Assembly: GCF_025717515.1 (NCBI RefSeq)
Contig: NZ_JAJIRN010000003.1
Location: 496,001-560,000 of the forward strand
Direction: 5' to 3'
Length of the DNA: 64,000 bases
DNA from: Roseateles oligotrophus
Lineage (GTDB): Bacteria; Pseudomonadota; Gammaproteobacteria; Burkholderiales; Burkholderiaceae_C
Under the pieces are notes generated by a model that ran no database searches, was not told the DNA's origin, and saw only the letters and a list, made by a program, of their open reading frames with translations. A program made the translations under genes and the position numbers. Shown here piece by piece: positions 50,247-60,356 of the stretch. Within the stretch, counting starts at the first letter, position 1. Each line of letters starts with the position of its first letter.

Positions 50247-53069
50247 TCAATACTTGATGCGCGCGGTCAGATAGAACTGACGGCCGTTCTTGTAGATGGC
50301 GCGGGGCTGGGACTCGAAATCACCGTAGTACTTCAGCGTAGGATCATTCAGATTCTGCGCGTCAAGGCTGACAGCGAAGTGCTCATTGATCTTGTAGCCC
50401 AGCGATGCGGACAAGACACCACCGCCCATCTGGTAGTACTTGGTGCCACGGTCGCGGCCCAAGTAGTTATCCGACGAGTAGCCGTAGGTCAAGCGTGCCG
50501 AGAAGTTGTCGTTCTCGAAGAAACCACCTACGTTGGCAGTGTGCTTGACCGAACCACGCAGATCGGCACCATCAATATCGTGAGAGTCTGCAAAGGTGTA
50601 GTTGGCATTGACGCCGAAGTTGCCTGCAACTGGCATTTCAAACGCGAACTCCAAGCCCGTGACGCTGGCCTTCTTGTTGATCTGAGTGGTCAGATCGAAA
50701 GGAGCCGTGATCATGGTGTTGCCAGGCTTGCCAGGCTGTCCACCGGCAGGGGTGAGGTCGGTCGTGAGGTTCGCGCGCTTCACACCATCGATGATGTAGC
50801 TATCAAGTGCCATGTGGAAGGCACCCATCGAAACGAAGGCGCGCGGCGCGAAGTACCACTCGATGTTGGCGTCAAAGTTGGTCGAGCGAACTGGATCCAG
50901 ATCCGGATTGCCAGTGGAACCGGTGCCCACTGCTTTACCGGTTGGGTCGCTGTACACGCCCGTGAGTTGAGCGCTTGACAGCGCGGTGTAATCAGGGCGA
51001 GTCATCGTCTTCGACAGCGCCATGCGCGCAACCACCTTAGGCGTCACGTCGATGCGGATGCTTGCGCTGGGCAGAGCGTCCGTATAGCTGCGCTCTTGGA
51101 AAGTCTGGTAGTAGCCCGACGGATCCGTCCAAGCTGGGCCAACGGCTGCAAAAGCGGACGCGGCATAGCCTGGCTTTGTCTTGTCACTGGTGGGAACCCA
51201 AACCAAGGACGAGGTCTTGGTATTGACAAGCCGCAGGCCAACGTTGCCGCTCCAGCCTTCGCCTTCCAAGTTACCCATCAAATAGCCGGACTTCACGTTT
51301 TCCTCCACCGAGTACTCGTGCAGAGCCATGCGGCGGGCGATAGGGCGAGCAGCGTTGATCTTGTTATATGCGGCCAGAGCCTCTGGTGATGCATACTTGA
51401 TATCGGTCGGGAAGCCGCTGCCCAAGCCGCTACCGAAATTGCTCGGATAGGACCCAGTGTAGTCGCCGTCCTTCAGGCCAATAGGCAGACCATTCGCGCC
51501 CGACACAGGGGCGCCCCAGTTTGGACCTTGACCGATGATGGGGCCGTCCGTGAATCGCTTGTGGTTCGCGCCGCGCACGCCGAACTTCAGGCCGCGGAGC
51601 ATGCCCATGTCGAGGGAGTATTCCGCATCGACCTGACCCCAGGTTTCCTTGTCTTGAACGACAACGTTTTGGTCGCCAAAGATCCAGTCCAACTGATAAG
51701 GTACACCAGCATCAGGGGAGGCAGCCTTCTTGATGTTGAAGGAAGGAGCCGTACCGCCGCCGTGCAGCGCGAAGCCACCCGAGGTCGCATGGATGTCGCC
51801 TTCAAACACGTCTTGGGTAATGGTCTTGCCCTTGCCCGTAGATGTGCCTGCGTTGCCCGAGAATTTCAGTGCGTCGTTGACCTTCCAGGAGCCTTCCAGG
51901 TTGATGAAACCGGTTTCGGCCGAGGCCTTGCGCGAAATCATGTCGTACACGCCAAAGACGGTGGGCTTCGCGAACGTGTAGTCGGCGCTGGTCAGGATGT
52001 TGGTCTTGGGGTCAACCGTGACGTTGCTGATCGCCGATGGCGAGCGGCTCAACGCCCATTGGTTTGACAGCATGTAATTGCGGTTGTAATTGTCCGCTTC
52101 CATCTTGGATTGGAAGCCGGTCAGCGACAGGTCGATGTCCTTGGTAGGCTTGAACTGGGCGCTCACCAAGCCACCCGTGCGCACGCGTTCCTGCGTGAAG
52201 TAGGCCGAACCCATCAGATTGGGGAATAACACACCTTCCAAGCTCGGGTTTAGAGCCACGGCATCCGCATGCGACGCTTTGGTGATGGGCGTCAGGGACA
52301 TCTGACCATCATGTGCGAAAGTCTCGACACCATCGCGACGCAGCGTACGCTTTTCGTTGAACGCTTGCACCAAGATGCCGAAGGTCTTGGATTCGTTCTT
52401 GTAGTTGAAAAGGGCGCTCAGTTGCGGGTCTGACTTCTTGGGCAGGTCAGCATAGACTGCGCCCACACTGGCTTCGAAGGTCAGCGCTTTGGCGAAGTCC
52501 AGCGGTTTGCGGGTGATGATGTTGATCGAACCGGCTGTACCGCCTTCGGTATCAGAAGCTTGCGCGTTCTTGTGCACTTCAACGCGGCTCACCAATTCGG
52601 AGGGGAGCAGCGAATAGCTGACGCTGCGGCCGACGCCGGCGCCGGTCTGCTCCAGCACGAACCAGTCGCCATTGGCGACGGCATGGCTGTCCAGCATGGT
52701 CTGGGTCAGGCTAGGGTTGGTACCGCGCAGGCCGACACGGTCACGCTCGTCAAAACCACCCGAGCCGCCCGATGGGCTGTTCAGGATGGTCACGCCAGGC
52801 ACACGAGCCAGCGAGTCGGCTACGTTTTTGTCGGGCATCTTGCCGATGTCTTCGGCGGAGATGACGTCGATGTGGGTGTCAGCATTGCGCTTGACGCTCA
52901 GCGACTTCTCTTGCGATGCGCGAATACCGGTGACGACAACCTGCTCAAGCTGGTTGGTGTCTTCTTTCTTGACGGGCTTTTGTTCAGCCTGTTGCGCGTT
53001 CGCTGCGAATGCGACGCTCAAAAGTGTCAGCGTTACCGCTGCAGCGATAGGGCTCTGTTTGACCTTCAT
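50247..53069 (-). CDS. TonB-dependent receptor, Xanthomonas/Caulobacter type (first)
   Basis: A 940-residue outer-membrane receptor. Signal peptide (residues 1-25, cleaved near ANAQ), then a Gln/Lys-rich stretch with VVVTGIRASQEKSLSVKRNA. The plug has VISAEDIGKMPDKNVADSLA and RVPGVTI, followed by GLRGTNPSLTQTMLDSHAVA. A 22-strand barrel follows and ends in LTARIKY. This subtype is usually linked to carbohydrate uptake. With its neighbour it is the probable entry route for GlcNAc-containing oligomers; which ligand each takes is unknown. It forms a separate transcription unit with its own promoter and terminator. Confidence 0.93.
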   Translation of the reverse strand: MKVKQSPIAAAVTLTLLSVAFAANAQQAEQKPVKKEDTNQLEQVVVTGIRASQEKSLSVKRNADTHIDVISAEDIGKMPDKNVADSLARVPGVTILNSPSGGSGGFDERDRVGLRGTNPSLTQTMLDSHAVANGDWFVLEQTGAGVGRSVSYSLLPSELVSRVEVHKNAQASDTEGGTAGSINIITRKPLDFAKALTFEASVGAVYADLPKKSDPQLSALFNYKNESKTFGILVQAFNEKRTLRRDGVETFAHDGQMSLTPITKASHADAVALNPSLEGVLFPNLMGSAYFTQERVRTGGLVSAQFKPTKDIDLSLTGFQSKMEADNYNRNYMLSNQWALSRSPSAISNVTVDPKTNILTSADYTFAKPTVFGVYDMISRKASAETGFINLEGSWKVNDALKFSGNAGTSTGKGKTITQDVFEGDIHATSGGFALHGGGTAPSFNIKKAASPDAGVPYQLDWIFGDQNVVVQDKETWGQVDAEYSLDMGMLRGLKFGVRGANHKRFTDGPIIGQGPNWGAPVSGANGLPIGLKDGDYTGSYPSNFGSGLGSGFPTDIKYASPEALAAYNKINAARPIARRMALHEYSVEENVKSGYLMGNLEGEGWSGNVGLRLVNTKTSSLVWVPTSDKTKPGYAASAFAAVGPAWTDPSGYYQTFQERSYTDALPSASIRIDVTPKVVARMALSKTMTRPDYTALSSAQLTGVYSDPTGKAVGTGSTGNPDLDPVRSTNFDANIEWYFAPRAFVSMGAFHMALDSYIIDGVKRANLTTDLTPAGGQPGKPGNTMITAPFDLTTQINKKASVTGLEFAFEMPVAGNFGVNANYTFADSHDIDGADLRGSVKHTANVGGFFENDNFSARLTYGYSSDNYLGRDRGTKYYQMGGGVLSASLGYKINEHFAVSLDAQNLNDPTLKYYGDFESQPRAIYKNGRQFYLTARIKY

Positions 53070-53833
53070 TTCTTTTCCTTAATTTGGCCAAGAGACTTTT
53101 ATAACTCGGCCTGTTTCCACTTGGTACCTAAGCCCGGTCAGCCTGTTTGGAGGACTGCGAAGAGCTTGACACCGCTAAAGACATACGAATGCAACCAATG
53201 CCATGCCACTATACGGCGACGTAGTGCCACTTTGCTACCACTTTTATGTCCGTGTTTTCCCTGTTGTGGCGGCGTTGCCACCAAAATTTTCGATCCTATT
53301 TGAAAGGACTGACCGCCTTCGACCCGGCTTCTATTTGCCCGGTGCGGGTTCGCGAAACTCAAGGACAGGAGACCATGCCTTTGCCCGCGAGCGCCCTGTT
53401 CATGCGGTGTGGCCGGCTTTCATGGCAGGGTAAATACTGCTCCGCACCTTGTGATTTTGAATGTGTGAGGTTGCGGAAAGTGCAGCGCTGAGGCTGAGTT
53501 GTGTCAAACATGCGACGGCTGTCCGCGCCGCGTTCTACTTCTTGAATCTAATTGCGGGGCTTGTGTTGGGTAGTCGATTGGTATGCTCTGGAGGGTTTCA
53601 GGTGGTATTGACCCTAGAGAGGCCTGGCGACGCGCCGACCCAAAAAGATATGGCCCTTATCCGGCGCGGTGGGATTGCGTTTGCTGACTCGATCATCCTG
53701 TGCCAGTCAAACGAGGTGCCCGGGAAGCATCTGCCGCCCCTGATCAAGCTGCTCTTGTGCGCCGCCCCTACGGGCTGTGACGCTCTAGCCGGTCCGACCG
53801 GAAAGAGTAGTTGCAGCACCGGGCTAAAAAAAA
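53070..53833. promoter_or_regulatory. Promoter region of first TonB receptor, repeated upstream of the second
   Basis: The segment 53075-53290 aligns without gaps to 56615-56830 (offset 3540). In 53221-53280 only four of 60 bases differ. It contains TGCCACT at 53204 and 53225, TACCACT at 53236 and a GTGGC/GCCAC inverted repeat at 53266-53281. On the minus strand a TATAGT -10 lies at 53213-53208. From about 53291 to the terminator at 53834 I see no gene. Confidence 0.7.
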
Positions 53834-53861
53834 GGGCAGTAGGAACGAATTCCTACTGCCC
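53826..53861 (-). terminator. Strong rho-independent terminator after second TonB receptor
   Basis: A perfect 12-base-pair stem (GGGCAGTAGGAA at 53834-53845 and TTCCTACTGCCC at 53850-53861) with a four-base loop that reads TTCG on the transcribed strand, followed by eight T residues. It lies 27 bases after the receptor stop codon. Confidence 0.93.
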
Positions 53862-53887
53862 CTGTCAGGGAGTTTCTAAACTAGGCT

Positions 53888-56608
53888 TTAGTACTTCGCG
53901 CGCAAGGTCAGGTAGTACTGAGCGCCGTTGTCGTAGAAGGATTGAGGCTGCTTGTTGTTGGCGCCGTCATACTTGTACGACTTCAGGATCGGCTTGTTGA
54001 TGTCCTTGGCGTCAAACGTCAACGCCAGATTGGGTGTGAAGTCATAGCCCAACGATGCCATCCAAGTGCCCGACGTATCTTGATAGATCGCGTCGGCTCG
54101 GCTTAGGCCGTTCAGGAAAGCAGAGCGGCGGTTGTAGGCGACTCGAGCATTGAAGCCATAGGCTTCGTAGTAGCCGCCGATGTTGAACGAATTCTTCGAA
54201 TTGCCCAGCATGTCGCAAGCTTGATCCTTGCCCTTGGCTTGTTCGGCCTTGCAACCATCGCTAGTTTCCTTGCCGTCCGCATAGGTGTAGTTCGAGTTGA
54301 AGCCAAAGCCAGCACCAATCGGCATGTCGATATTCAACTCGATGCCGTTAACAGAGGCCGTCGTGTTCTTGGCGGCTGTCAATGTGTACTCTTCAAGCTT
54401 GCCGGTCTGAGTGTTCAGGAAGGTGCCCTTGAAGGTTCCGAGCGACACATAGGACTTCAAGTCCATGTGGAACAGGGCTGCCGAAACCATTGCCTTTGGA
54501 GCGAAATACCATTCGGCGCCGACGTCAAAGTTATTCGACAGAATCGGCTTCAGGTTTGGATTTCCGCCGGTACCTGTATGCGTCAAATTGTCCAGGGAAA
54601 GGCTGCCAAGCTGCCCGAAATCTGGGCGGGACATCGTTCTGGCCAGCGATGAGCGCAGGACGATGTCACGACCGAGGTCGGCGCGCACGGAGGCGCTAGG
54701 CAGGTATTCGGTATTGGTGTTCGAGACGGTCGAGGCGGCGTAAGTCGTCTTGTCAGCTTGCAGCAGATTACGAGTGACGTCCGTCTTTGAGTGCACGGCG
54801 CGCAAGCCCATATTCGCTGTCACGTTGCCGAAAACCATGTCGGTCATGACATAGGCAGCGGAGACAGGCTCTTTAACTTTGTAGTACGAATCGTTGAGCA
54901 AGGCGCCGGGAGTCTGGTACTTGGCGCTCCAGGCGGCCAGCGTTCCCTTGTCCATCTGTGCGTAGTCAATCGATGGCAAACCAAGGCCCGAGCCGTAGTT
55001 GCTCGGATACAGCTGGCCGCCCCATGGCAAAGTGCCTGGCACCCGGCCAGCGGCTGCTGTATTGAGTCCGTATTGCGTCAGTTCACGTGTGTGCTCGGTG
55101 TAGCGGGCGCCAAATTTGAGCCGCTCGAACATGCCTTCACCCAAATTCAGCATGCCATCGGCTTGGCCGTAGTGCTCGGTGTCCTTAGATGTGGTGTTCG
55201 AGCCCCATGGATCCAACTGGACAAGGCCTGCGTCGCCATCGGGTCCAACGGTCCACTTGCCCGAATTGGCAACCTTGACGACAACAGGGTTGCCGCTGCC
55301 GCTGCTCTTGTAATCGACAGAAGCTGGCTGAGCCCAGATTTCCATGCCAATGTCTTTTGGAGTCAAGCCTTTGCCGGTGGTGGTGCCGAGCTTGGTGCTG
55401 ACGCTGAAGGCATCGCTGATCTTGAACTTGCCGTCAAAGTTGAGGTACTGGGATTCTGATGATGCGCCCGGACGATAGATGGTGTCGGTTGCTGAAGGCG
55501 CGCAAGTTGCACCTGCATCACAAGTGGTGGCAGCAGGAATAGTGATCGCTGAGATGTTGCCGCCGCCAGCGGTGATGCCGGTAGGAATCACTCCGCTCGG
55601 TGAATTGACGATTGGCTTGTGCAGCGTCGTGATGAAGTTGCGGTTGATATTGTCGGCCTTCAGCTTGGACGTGAAGCCGGACAACTCAAGGTCAACGCCG
55701 GCAGTTGGTCGGAATTGAACAGTCAGCAATCCACCTTCGCGCTTACGCTCTTGTTCGAACAGGGCGGCGCCGGTCATCAAGCTCATGACCTGGCCCTTCA
55801 ATTCGGGGTGCGCTGCGATCGCTAGGTCGTTGTGACCCCACAGTGAGTCGATCGAACCGTGCCAGAAGAACTCTTGGCCATCACGGCGAATGGTGCGCTT
55901 TTCACTGAAAACTTGAGCCATGACGCCGATTGTCTTGGCCTCGTTCTTCCAGTTAATCGCAGCACTCAGTTGAGGGTCATACTTCTCAGACAACGTGGAG
56001 TAGACCCCGCCAATTGAAGCCAGCGCTTCAAATTGCTTCTTGGCATTCAAAGGGGAGCGAGTCTTGATGTCGACCGAGCCTGCAACACCGCCTTCAACCG
56101 TATCGGCGCGGGAAGTCTTGGAGACTTCAACGCGGTCAATCATTTGCGAAGGCAGAAGCGAGTAGCTGACGCTACGGCCAGAAGCAGCTTGGTTCAGGAT
56201 GAACCAGTCGCCAGTACCAACGACGTGCCCGTTGATCAGGGTGTTGGTCAAGCTTGGTGGGGTGCCGCGCATGCTTACGCGGTCGTTTTCGCCGAATCCG
56301 CCTTCATTGCCGCCGGCGGTGATTGTGTTCACGCCTGGCAGGCGTTGTAGGGAGTCGGCTACGTTCTTGTCGGGCATCTTGCCCACGTCTTCGGCGGTGA
56401 TCACTTCCATGATGCCCTCGCCGTTGCGCTTGGCATTGATGGAGGACTCGCGGGCCGAGCGGATACCGGTAACCACCACTTGCTCAAGCTGGGTGCTGTC
56501 TTGCTTTGCTGCTGGCTTTGTTTCAGCCTGCTGCGCTTGCGCTGCCAATGTAACGCTCAGCAGCGTCATCGTGACGGCTGCTGCGATAGGGCTCAGTTTG
56601 ACCTTCAT
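53888..56608 (-). CDS. TonB-dependent receptor, Xanthomonas/Caulobacter type (second)
   Basis: A 906-residue paralogue of the first receptor. The signal peptide and N-terminus (MKVKLSPIAAAVTMTLLSVT) are almost the same. The plug contains VVVTGIRSARESSINAKRNG, DVGKMPDKNVADSLQRLPGV and the barrel ends LTLRAKY. Cys pairs CDAGATC and CKAEQAKGKDQAC in surface-loop regions are absent from the first receptor. Shared promoters suggest co-regulation and recent duplication of the upstream region; divergence of the barrels suggests different ligands. Confidence 0.93.
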   Translation of the reverse strand: MKVKLSPIAAAVTMTLLSVTLAAQAQQAETKPAAKQDSTQLEQVVVTGIRSARESSINAKRNGEGIMEVITAEDVGKMPDKNVADSLQRLPGVNTITAGGNEGGFGENDRVSMRGTPPSLTNTLINGHVVGTGDWFILNQAASGRSVSYSLLPSQMIDRVEVSKTSRADTVEGGVAGSVDIKTRSPLNAKKQFEALASIGGVYSTLSEKYDPQLSAAINWKNEAKTIGVMAQVFSEKRTIRRDGQEFFWHGSIDSLWGHNDLAIAAHPELKGQVMSLMTGAALFEQERKREGGLLTVQFRPTAGVDLELSGFTSKLKADNINRNFITTLHKPIVNSPSGVIPTGITAGGGNISAITIPAATTCDAGATCAPSATDTIYRPGASSESQYLNFDGKFKISDAFSVSTKLGTTTGKGLTPKDIGMEIWAQPASVDYKSSGSGNPVVVKVANSGKWTVGPDGDAGLVQLDPWGSNTTSKDTEHYGQADGMLNLGEGMFERLKFGARYTEHTRELTQYGLNTAAAGRVPGTLPWGGQLYPSNYGSGLGLPSIDYAQMDKGTLAAWSAKYQTPGALLNDSYYKVKEPVSAAYVMTDMVFGNVTANMGLRAVHSKTDVTRNLLQADKTTYAASTVSNTNTEYLPSASVRADLGRDIVLRSSLARTMSRPDFGQLGSLSLDNLTHTGTGGNPNLKPILSNNFDVGAEWYFAPKAMVSAALFHMDLKSYVSLGTFKGTFLNTQTGKLEEYTLTAAKNTTASVNGIELNIDMPIGAGFGFNSNYTYADGKETSDGCKAEQAKGKDQACDMLGNSKNSFNIGGYYEAYGFNARVAYNRRSAFLNGLSRADAIYQDTSGTWMASLGYDFTPNLALTFDAKDINKPILKSYKYDGANNKQPQSFYDNGAQYYLTLRAKY

Positions 56609-57222
56609 TACTTATCCTCAATGTAGACAGGAGCAATTTAATGGCTCGGTCCGGTTTCAATTAGCACCCGCGCTCCGGAAGTCCGAATTGAGGACTAGGA
56701 AGGGCTTGATGCCGCCAAAGACAGATGAATACAACCAATCTCATGCCACTATACGGTCCGGTAGTGCCACTTTGCTACCACTTTTGTGTCCGTGTTTTCC
56801 CTGCTGTGGCGGCGCCGCCACCGAATTCTTTGGCGGGACTTGGTGCTTGTGGGTTCGTTTGGATTCGATTGCGGTGATTGCAATCTAGGAGTGCGCTGGA
56901 GGCGCCCCGTTGCGGTGTTCTCGCCCTGTTTGTCTGGCTTGGAGGGGTTTGGTGCTCGGGTAGCTGCTGTTCTGCAACGATAGCCTTGTGACGTGTGGCG
57001 GGGTCAAGCCGGGTTTGCTGCGAAGAACTTGTAGTAAGGATGCGACGGGATCCGTTGTGATCTTCTAGTCGTTTGGTCTGGGTGCGTGTTTGCGGCGGGT
57101 GTTGAACTGGTATGCCAAGCCCCGCTGAAGGTGGTATGCGGTCTGGTGGTAAGTGGCGGGCATCTTGGGGGTGAGTTTTTGCGATTCAAAGCCCTCTTTG
57201 CTTTGTAATTGAAGAAATCCCT
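56609..57222. promoter_or_regulatory. Promoter region of second TonB receptor and gene-poor stretch
   Basis: It carries the second copy of the receptor promoter: TGCCACT at 56744 and 56765, TACCACT at 56776, the minus-strand TATAGT at 56753-56748 and the perfect 16-base palindrome GTGGCGGCGCCGCCAC at 56806-56821. From about 56830 to the tRNA promoter nothing gene-like is seen. Confidence 0.7.
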
Positions 57223-57250
57223 TTGCGCGCTGAAAATGCTGTGCTATAGT
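57223..57250 (+). promoter_or_regulatory. Promoter of the tRNA-tuf operon
   Basis: TTGCGC (57223-57228) and TATAGT (57245-57250) with a 16-base spacer, followed by a GC-rich discriminator (TGCGGGC) typical of stringently controlled stable-RNA promoters, 14 bases before tRNA-Tyr. Confidence 0.75.
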
Positions 57251-57264
57251 TGCGGGCTTGCCTC

Positions 57265-57350
57265 GGAGGGGTGGCCGAGTGGTTAAAGGCAGCAGACTGT
57301 AAATCTGCCCGCTAACGCGTACGCTGGTTCGAATCCAGCCTCCTCCACCA
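57265..57350 (+). tRNA. tRNA-Tyr (GTA)
   Basis: An 86-base tRNA with a long variable arm. Acceptor GGAGGGG pairs with CTCCTCC before ACCA, the anticodon loop reads CTGTAAA and the T-loop is GGTTCGAATCC. CCA is encoded. Confidence 0.97.
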
Positions 57351-57444
57351 AGGCAAACGCTTTTCTTGATTCGAGTCGCTGGCTGGTCCGGCGACTCGAT
57401 CCCGGGAGGGCGAGTGAAAGTAAGAAGTAAGGCAAGGCTCCCGG

Positions 57445-57518
57445 GCGGGAGTAGTTCAATGGTAGAACTCCAGCCTTCCAAGCTGATCACGCGGGTTCGA
57501 TTCCCGTCTCCCGCTCCA
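57445..57518 (+). tRNA. tRNA-Gly (TCC)
   Basis: A 74-base tRNA: acceptor GCGGGAG pairs with CTCCCGC, anticodon loop CTTCCAA, T-loop GGTTCGATTCC, encoded CCA after a T discriminator. Confidence 0.97.
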
Positions 57519-57602
57519 GTGCTGTTGGTGTCGGTCTTTATTGTTTGTAAGTCGTCGATACTGGTTTGCGGTTTTGAGTAAAGTCTCCAAACCTGTGTCG
57601 AT

Positions 57603-57677
<75 letters not shown>

Positions 57678-57727
57678 CCTCTTTTTTCTTCTTCTAGTCT
57701 GTACTGATACTCTTTCGGAGCGCAGAA

Positions 57728-58918
57728 ATGGCAAAAAGCAAATTTGAACGTACCAAGCCACACGTCAATGTGGGCACGATCGGTCACGTTGACCATGGTA
57801 AGACCACGCTGACGGCGGCTATCGCAACCGTGCTGGCAGCTAAGTTCGGCGGCGAGGCCAAGGCCTATGACCAGATCGACGCGGCACCGGAAGAAAAGGC
57901 TCGTGGTATCACGATCAACACGGCTCACGTTGAGTATGAGACGGCTGGCCGTCACTACGCACACGTGGACTGCCCAGGCCACGCCGACTATGTGAAGAAC
58001 ATGATCACCGGCGCGGCTCAGATGGACGGCGCGATTCTGGTTTGCTCGGCCGCTGACGGTCCGATGCCACAGACTCGCGAGCACATCTTGCTGGCTCGTC
58101 AGGTTGGTGTGAAGTACATCATCGTCTTCCTGAACAAGTGCGACATGGTGGACGACGCCGAGTTGCTGGAGCTGGTCGAAATGGAAGTGCGCGAGCTCTT
58201 GTCCAAGTATGACTTCCCTGGCGATGACACACCGATCATCAAAGGTTCGGCCAAGCTGGCGCTGGAAGGCGACAAGGGTCCATTGGGCGAGCAGGCGATT
58301 TTCGCGCTGGCCGATGCACTGGACAGCTACATCCCTCAGCCTGAGCGTGCCATGGACGGCGCCTTCTTGCTGCCGGTTGAAGACGTGTTCTCGATCTCGG
58401 GTCGCGGCACCGTGGTGACCGGCCGTATCGAGCGCGGTATCGTCAAGGTCGGCGAAGAAATTGAAATCGTTGGTATCCGTGATGTCCAAAAGACAACCGT
58501 GACCGGCGTGGAAATGTTCCGCAAGCTGCTGGACCAAGGTCAAGCCGGTGACAACGTCGGCATCTTGCTGCGCGGCACCAAGCGTGAAGACGTCGAGCGC
58601 GGCCAAGTGCTGAGCAAGCCAGGTTCGATCAAGCCACACACCCACTTCACGGCTGAGGTGTATGTCTTGTCTAAGGAAGAGGGCGGCCGCCACACGCCGT
58701 TCTTCAACAACTATCGTCCACAGTTCTACTTCCGTACGACTGACGTGACCGGTGCTGTTGAATTGCCGAAGGACAAGGAAATGGTTATGCCTGGCGACAA
58801 CGTCGGCATGACGATCAAGCTGATCGCTCCGATCGCGATGGAAACAGGTCTGCGCTTCGCGATTCGCGAAGGTGGCCGTACCGTTGGTTCGGGCGTGGTT
58901 GCTACGATCATCGCTTAA
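57728..58918 (+). CDS. tuf: Elongation factor Tu
   Basis: A 396-residue EF-Tu delivering aminoacyl-tRNA to the ribosome. G1 GHVDHGKT, G2 with [14 protein letters not shown]3 [12 protein letters not shown] and G4 NKCDM are all present, followed by the two beta-barrel domains. The order tRNA-Tyr/Gly/Thr-tuf-tRNA-Trp-secE is the classic tufB arrangement. Confidence 0.98.
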   Translation: MAKSKFERTKPHVNVGTIGHVDHGKTTLTAAIATVLAAKFGGEAKAYDQIDAAPEEKARGITINTAHVEYETAGRHYAHVDCPGHADYVKNMITGAAQMDGAILVCSAADGPMPQTREHILLARQVGVKYIIVFLNKCDMVDDAELLELVEMEVRELLSKYDFPGDDTPIIKGSAKLALEGDKGPLGEQAIFALADALDSYIPQPERAMDGAFLLPVEDVFSISGRGTVVTGRIERGIVKVGEEIEIVGIRDVQKTTVTGVEMFRKLLDQGQAGDNVGILLRGTKREDVERGQVLSKPGSIKPHTHFTAEVYVLSKEEGGRHTPFFNNYRPQFYFRTTDVTGAVELPKDKEMVMPGDNVGMTIKLIAPIAMETGLRFAIREGGRTVGSGVVATIIA

Positions 58919-58932
58919 ACTATCAGCGCCAT

Positions 58933-59008
58933 AGGGGCGTAGCTCAATTGGCAGAGCGTCGGTCTCCAAAACCGAAGGTTGAAGGTTCGAAACCCTCCGC
59001 CCCTGCCA
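58933..59008 (+). tRNA. tRNA-Trp (CCA)
   Basis: A 76-base tRNA: acceptor AGGGGCG pairs with CGCCCCT, anticodon loop CTCCAAA, T-loop GGTTCGAAACC, encoded GCCA. It lies between tuf and secE. Confidence 0.97.
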
Positions 59009-59053
59009 ACTTCCGCTGATCACGGTAGTTGGTTTACTGGTTCTAGGCAATCG

Positions 59054-59082
59054 GCCCGCGGGAGTTATTCCCGGCGGGCTTT
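59054..59082 (+). terminator. Probable terminator or processing hairpin after tRNA-Trp
   Basis: GCCCGCGGGA and TCCCGGCGGGC form a ten-base-pair stem with one bulge around GTTAT, followed by TTTGCT. It may partly separate the tuf/tRNA unit from secE-nusG. Confidence 0.55.
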
Positions 59083-59159
59083 GCTGCTGGTGGGTATCGC
59101 CGAACAAGTGTTTGAAATATCGAATGTCCGCACTCAGTGCGTGGCATGGAAGTGAATCA

Positions 59160-59543
59160 ATGTCCAATTCTCAAGTCGAAACGGTAACAACCAGCGCTGA
59201 TAAGGCCAAGTTGGTCGGTGCGGTGCTGTTGCTGACGGCTGCCCTCGTGGCCTATTACTCCTTGTCCAAGCAGGGGCCTATCGTTCAATGGGCGGCGCTG
59301 TTGGTGCTGCTGGCTGGTGCGGTGGGTGCGTTTTTTACTTCCGAGTCGGGCAAAGCCTTGATCGCTTATGGGCGCGACTCGACGCGCGAGGTGCGCAAGG
59401 TGGTTTGGCCGACGCACAAAGAGGCGCGCCAAATGACCGGTTATGTTTTCGCCTTTGTGGTGATCATGGCGCTGTTCCTTTGGTTGACCGATAAAACGCT
59501 GGAATGGGTCTTGTACGACTTGGTGCTGGGTTGGAAGCGTTAA
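59160..59543 (+). CDS. secE: Preprotein translocase subunit SecE
   Basis: A 127-residue SecE with three hydrophobic segments, as in the enterobacterial type, and the conserved cytoplasmic motif REVRKVVWPTHKEARQMT before the essential last helix. The start ATG at 59160 fits the family; upstream in-frame codons add an unrelated extension. It is 53 bases from nusG. Confidence 0.95.
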   Translation: MSNSQVETVTTSADKAKLVGAVLLLTAALVAYYSLSKQGPIVQWAALLVLLAGAVGAFFTSESGKALIAYGRDSTREVRKVVWPTHKEARQMTGYVFAFVVIMALFLWLTDKTLEWVLYDLVLGWKR

Positions 59544-59596
59544 GCAAGCACCGACCTGACGTTTACTGAGCGTTGAAATAGCGTTGAAGGATTGCA

Positions 59597-60181
59597 ATGA
59601 CTGAAGAACTAGGCAACGCCGCGGTCGAGGCCGTGGTGCCGACCGGACTCCCCAAGCGCTGGTATGTGGTGCACGCCTATTCGGGCATGGAAAAGGCGGT
59701 TGAGCGCAATTTGCGTGAGCGCATTGACCGTGCCGGCATGCAAGACAAGTTTGGCCGCATCCTGGTGCCGACCGAAGAAGTCGTTGAGTTGAAGAACGGC
59801 AAAAAGGCCGTCACCGAGCGCCGTTTTTTCCCTGGCTATGTGCTGGTTGAGATGGCGATGGAGGATGACACCTGGCATTTGGTCAAACACACCTCCAAGG
59901 TGACCGGTTTTGTGGGTGGCGCGAAGAACCGTCCGGCTCCAATTTCCGAGGCTGAGGTACAGAAGATCGTCAATCAGATGCAAGAAGGCATCGAGAAGCC
60001 ACGGCCAAAGGTCGAGTGGATGGTTGGCGAAATCGTGCGCGTCAAGGAAGGCCCGTTCACGGACTTCAACGGCGCCATCGAAGGTGTCAATTACGACAAG
60101 TCCAAGGTCAGCGTGTCCGTCACCATCTTCGGCCGCGCTACGCCGGTCGAGTTGGACTTCGCGCAGGTCGAGAAGGTTTAA
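59597..60181 (+). CDS. nusG: Transcription termination/antitermination factor NusG
   Basis: A 194-residue NusG with an NGN domain ([30 protein letters not shown]) that binds RNA polymerase, and a C-terminal KOW domain ([20 protein letters not shown]). It is standard in length and placed after secE. Confidence 0.98.
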   Translation: MTEELGNAAVEAVVPTGLPKRWYVVHAYSGMEKAVERNLRERIDRAGMQDKFGRILVPTEEVVELKNGKKAVTERRFFPGYVLVEMAMEDDTWHLVKHTSKVTGFVGGAKNRPAPISEAEVQKIVNQMQEGIEKPRPKVEWMVGEIVRVKEGPFTDFNGAIEGVNYDKSKVSVSVTIFGRATPVELDFAQVEKV

Positions 60182-60356
60182 GTTTAAGAGCTGGACAGGG
60201 CTCGCTGGGTGTGTAAGTGCCCGGCAATCTGTCCGTAATCAGTTCACAACGAGATGTGAACAAGAGGAGCAAGGGTATGCGGCGTCAAGCTGCTAGCCCC
60301 TTGCGCTAGCACTCAGGGGTTGCGGCTCAGCCGCCGCGACTCTGTTAGGAGAATCT
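60182..60356 (+). promoter_or_regulatory. rplK leader with hairpins
   Basis: The 175 bases before rplK contain a perfect hairpin GTTCACA (60242-60248)/TGTGAAC (60255-60261), two GCTAGC copies (60292, 60305), and GCGGC/GCCGC (60322-60334), then TTAGGAG as ribosome-binding site. In other bacteria L1 represses the rplK-rplA mRNA through its leader; which element is used here is not determined. Confidence 0.5.

Noticed and set aside
53461-54000. Possible gene between the two TonB receptors on the plus strand
   Set aside because: It runs through the perfect terminator at 53834-53861 and into the receptor 3' end, and its product has no protein-like signature.
57100-57120. ACTGGTAT-like site similar to the nag operator
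   Set aside because: A single half-site far from any plausible target promoter; likely chance.
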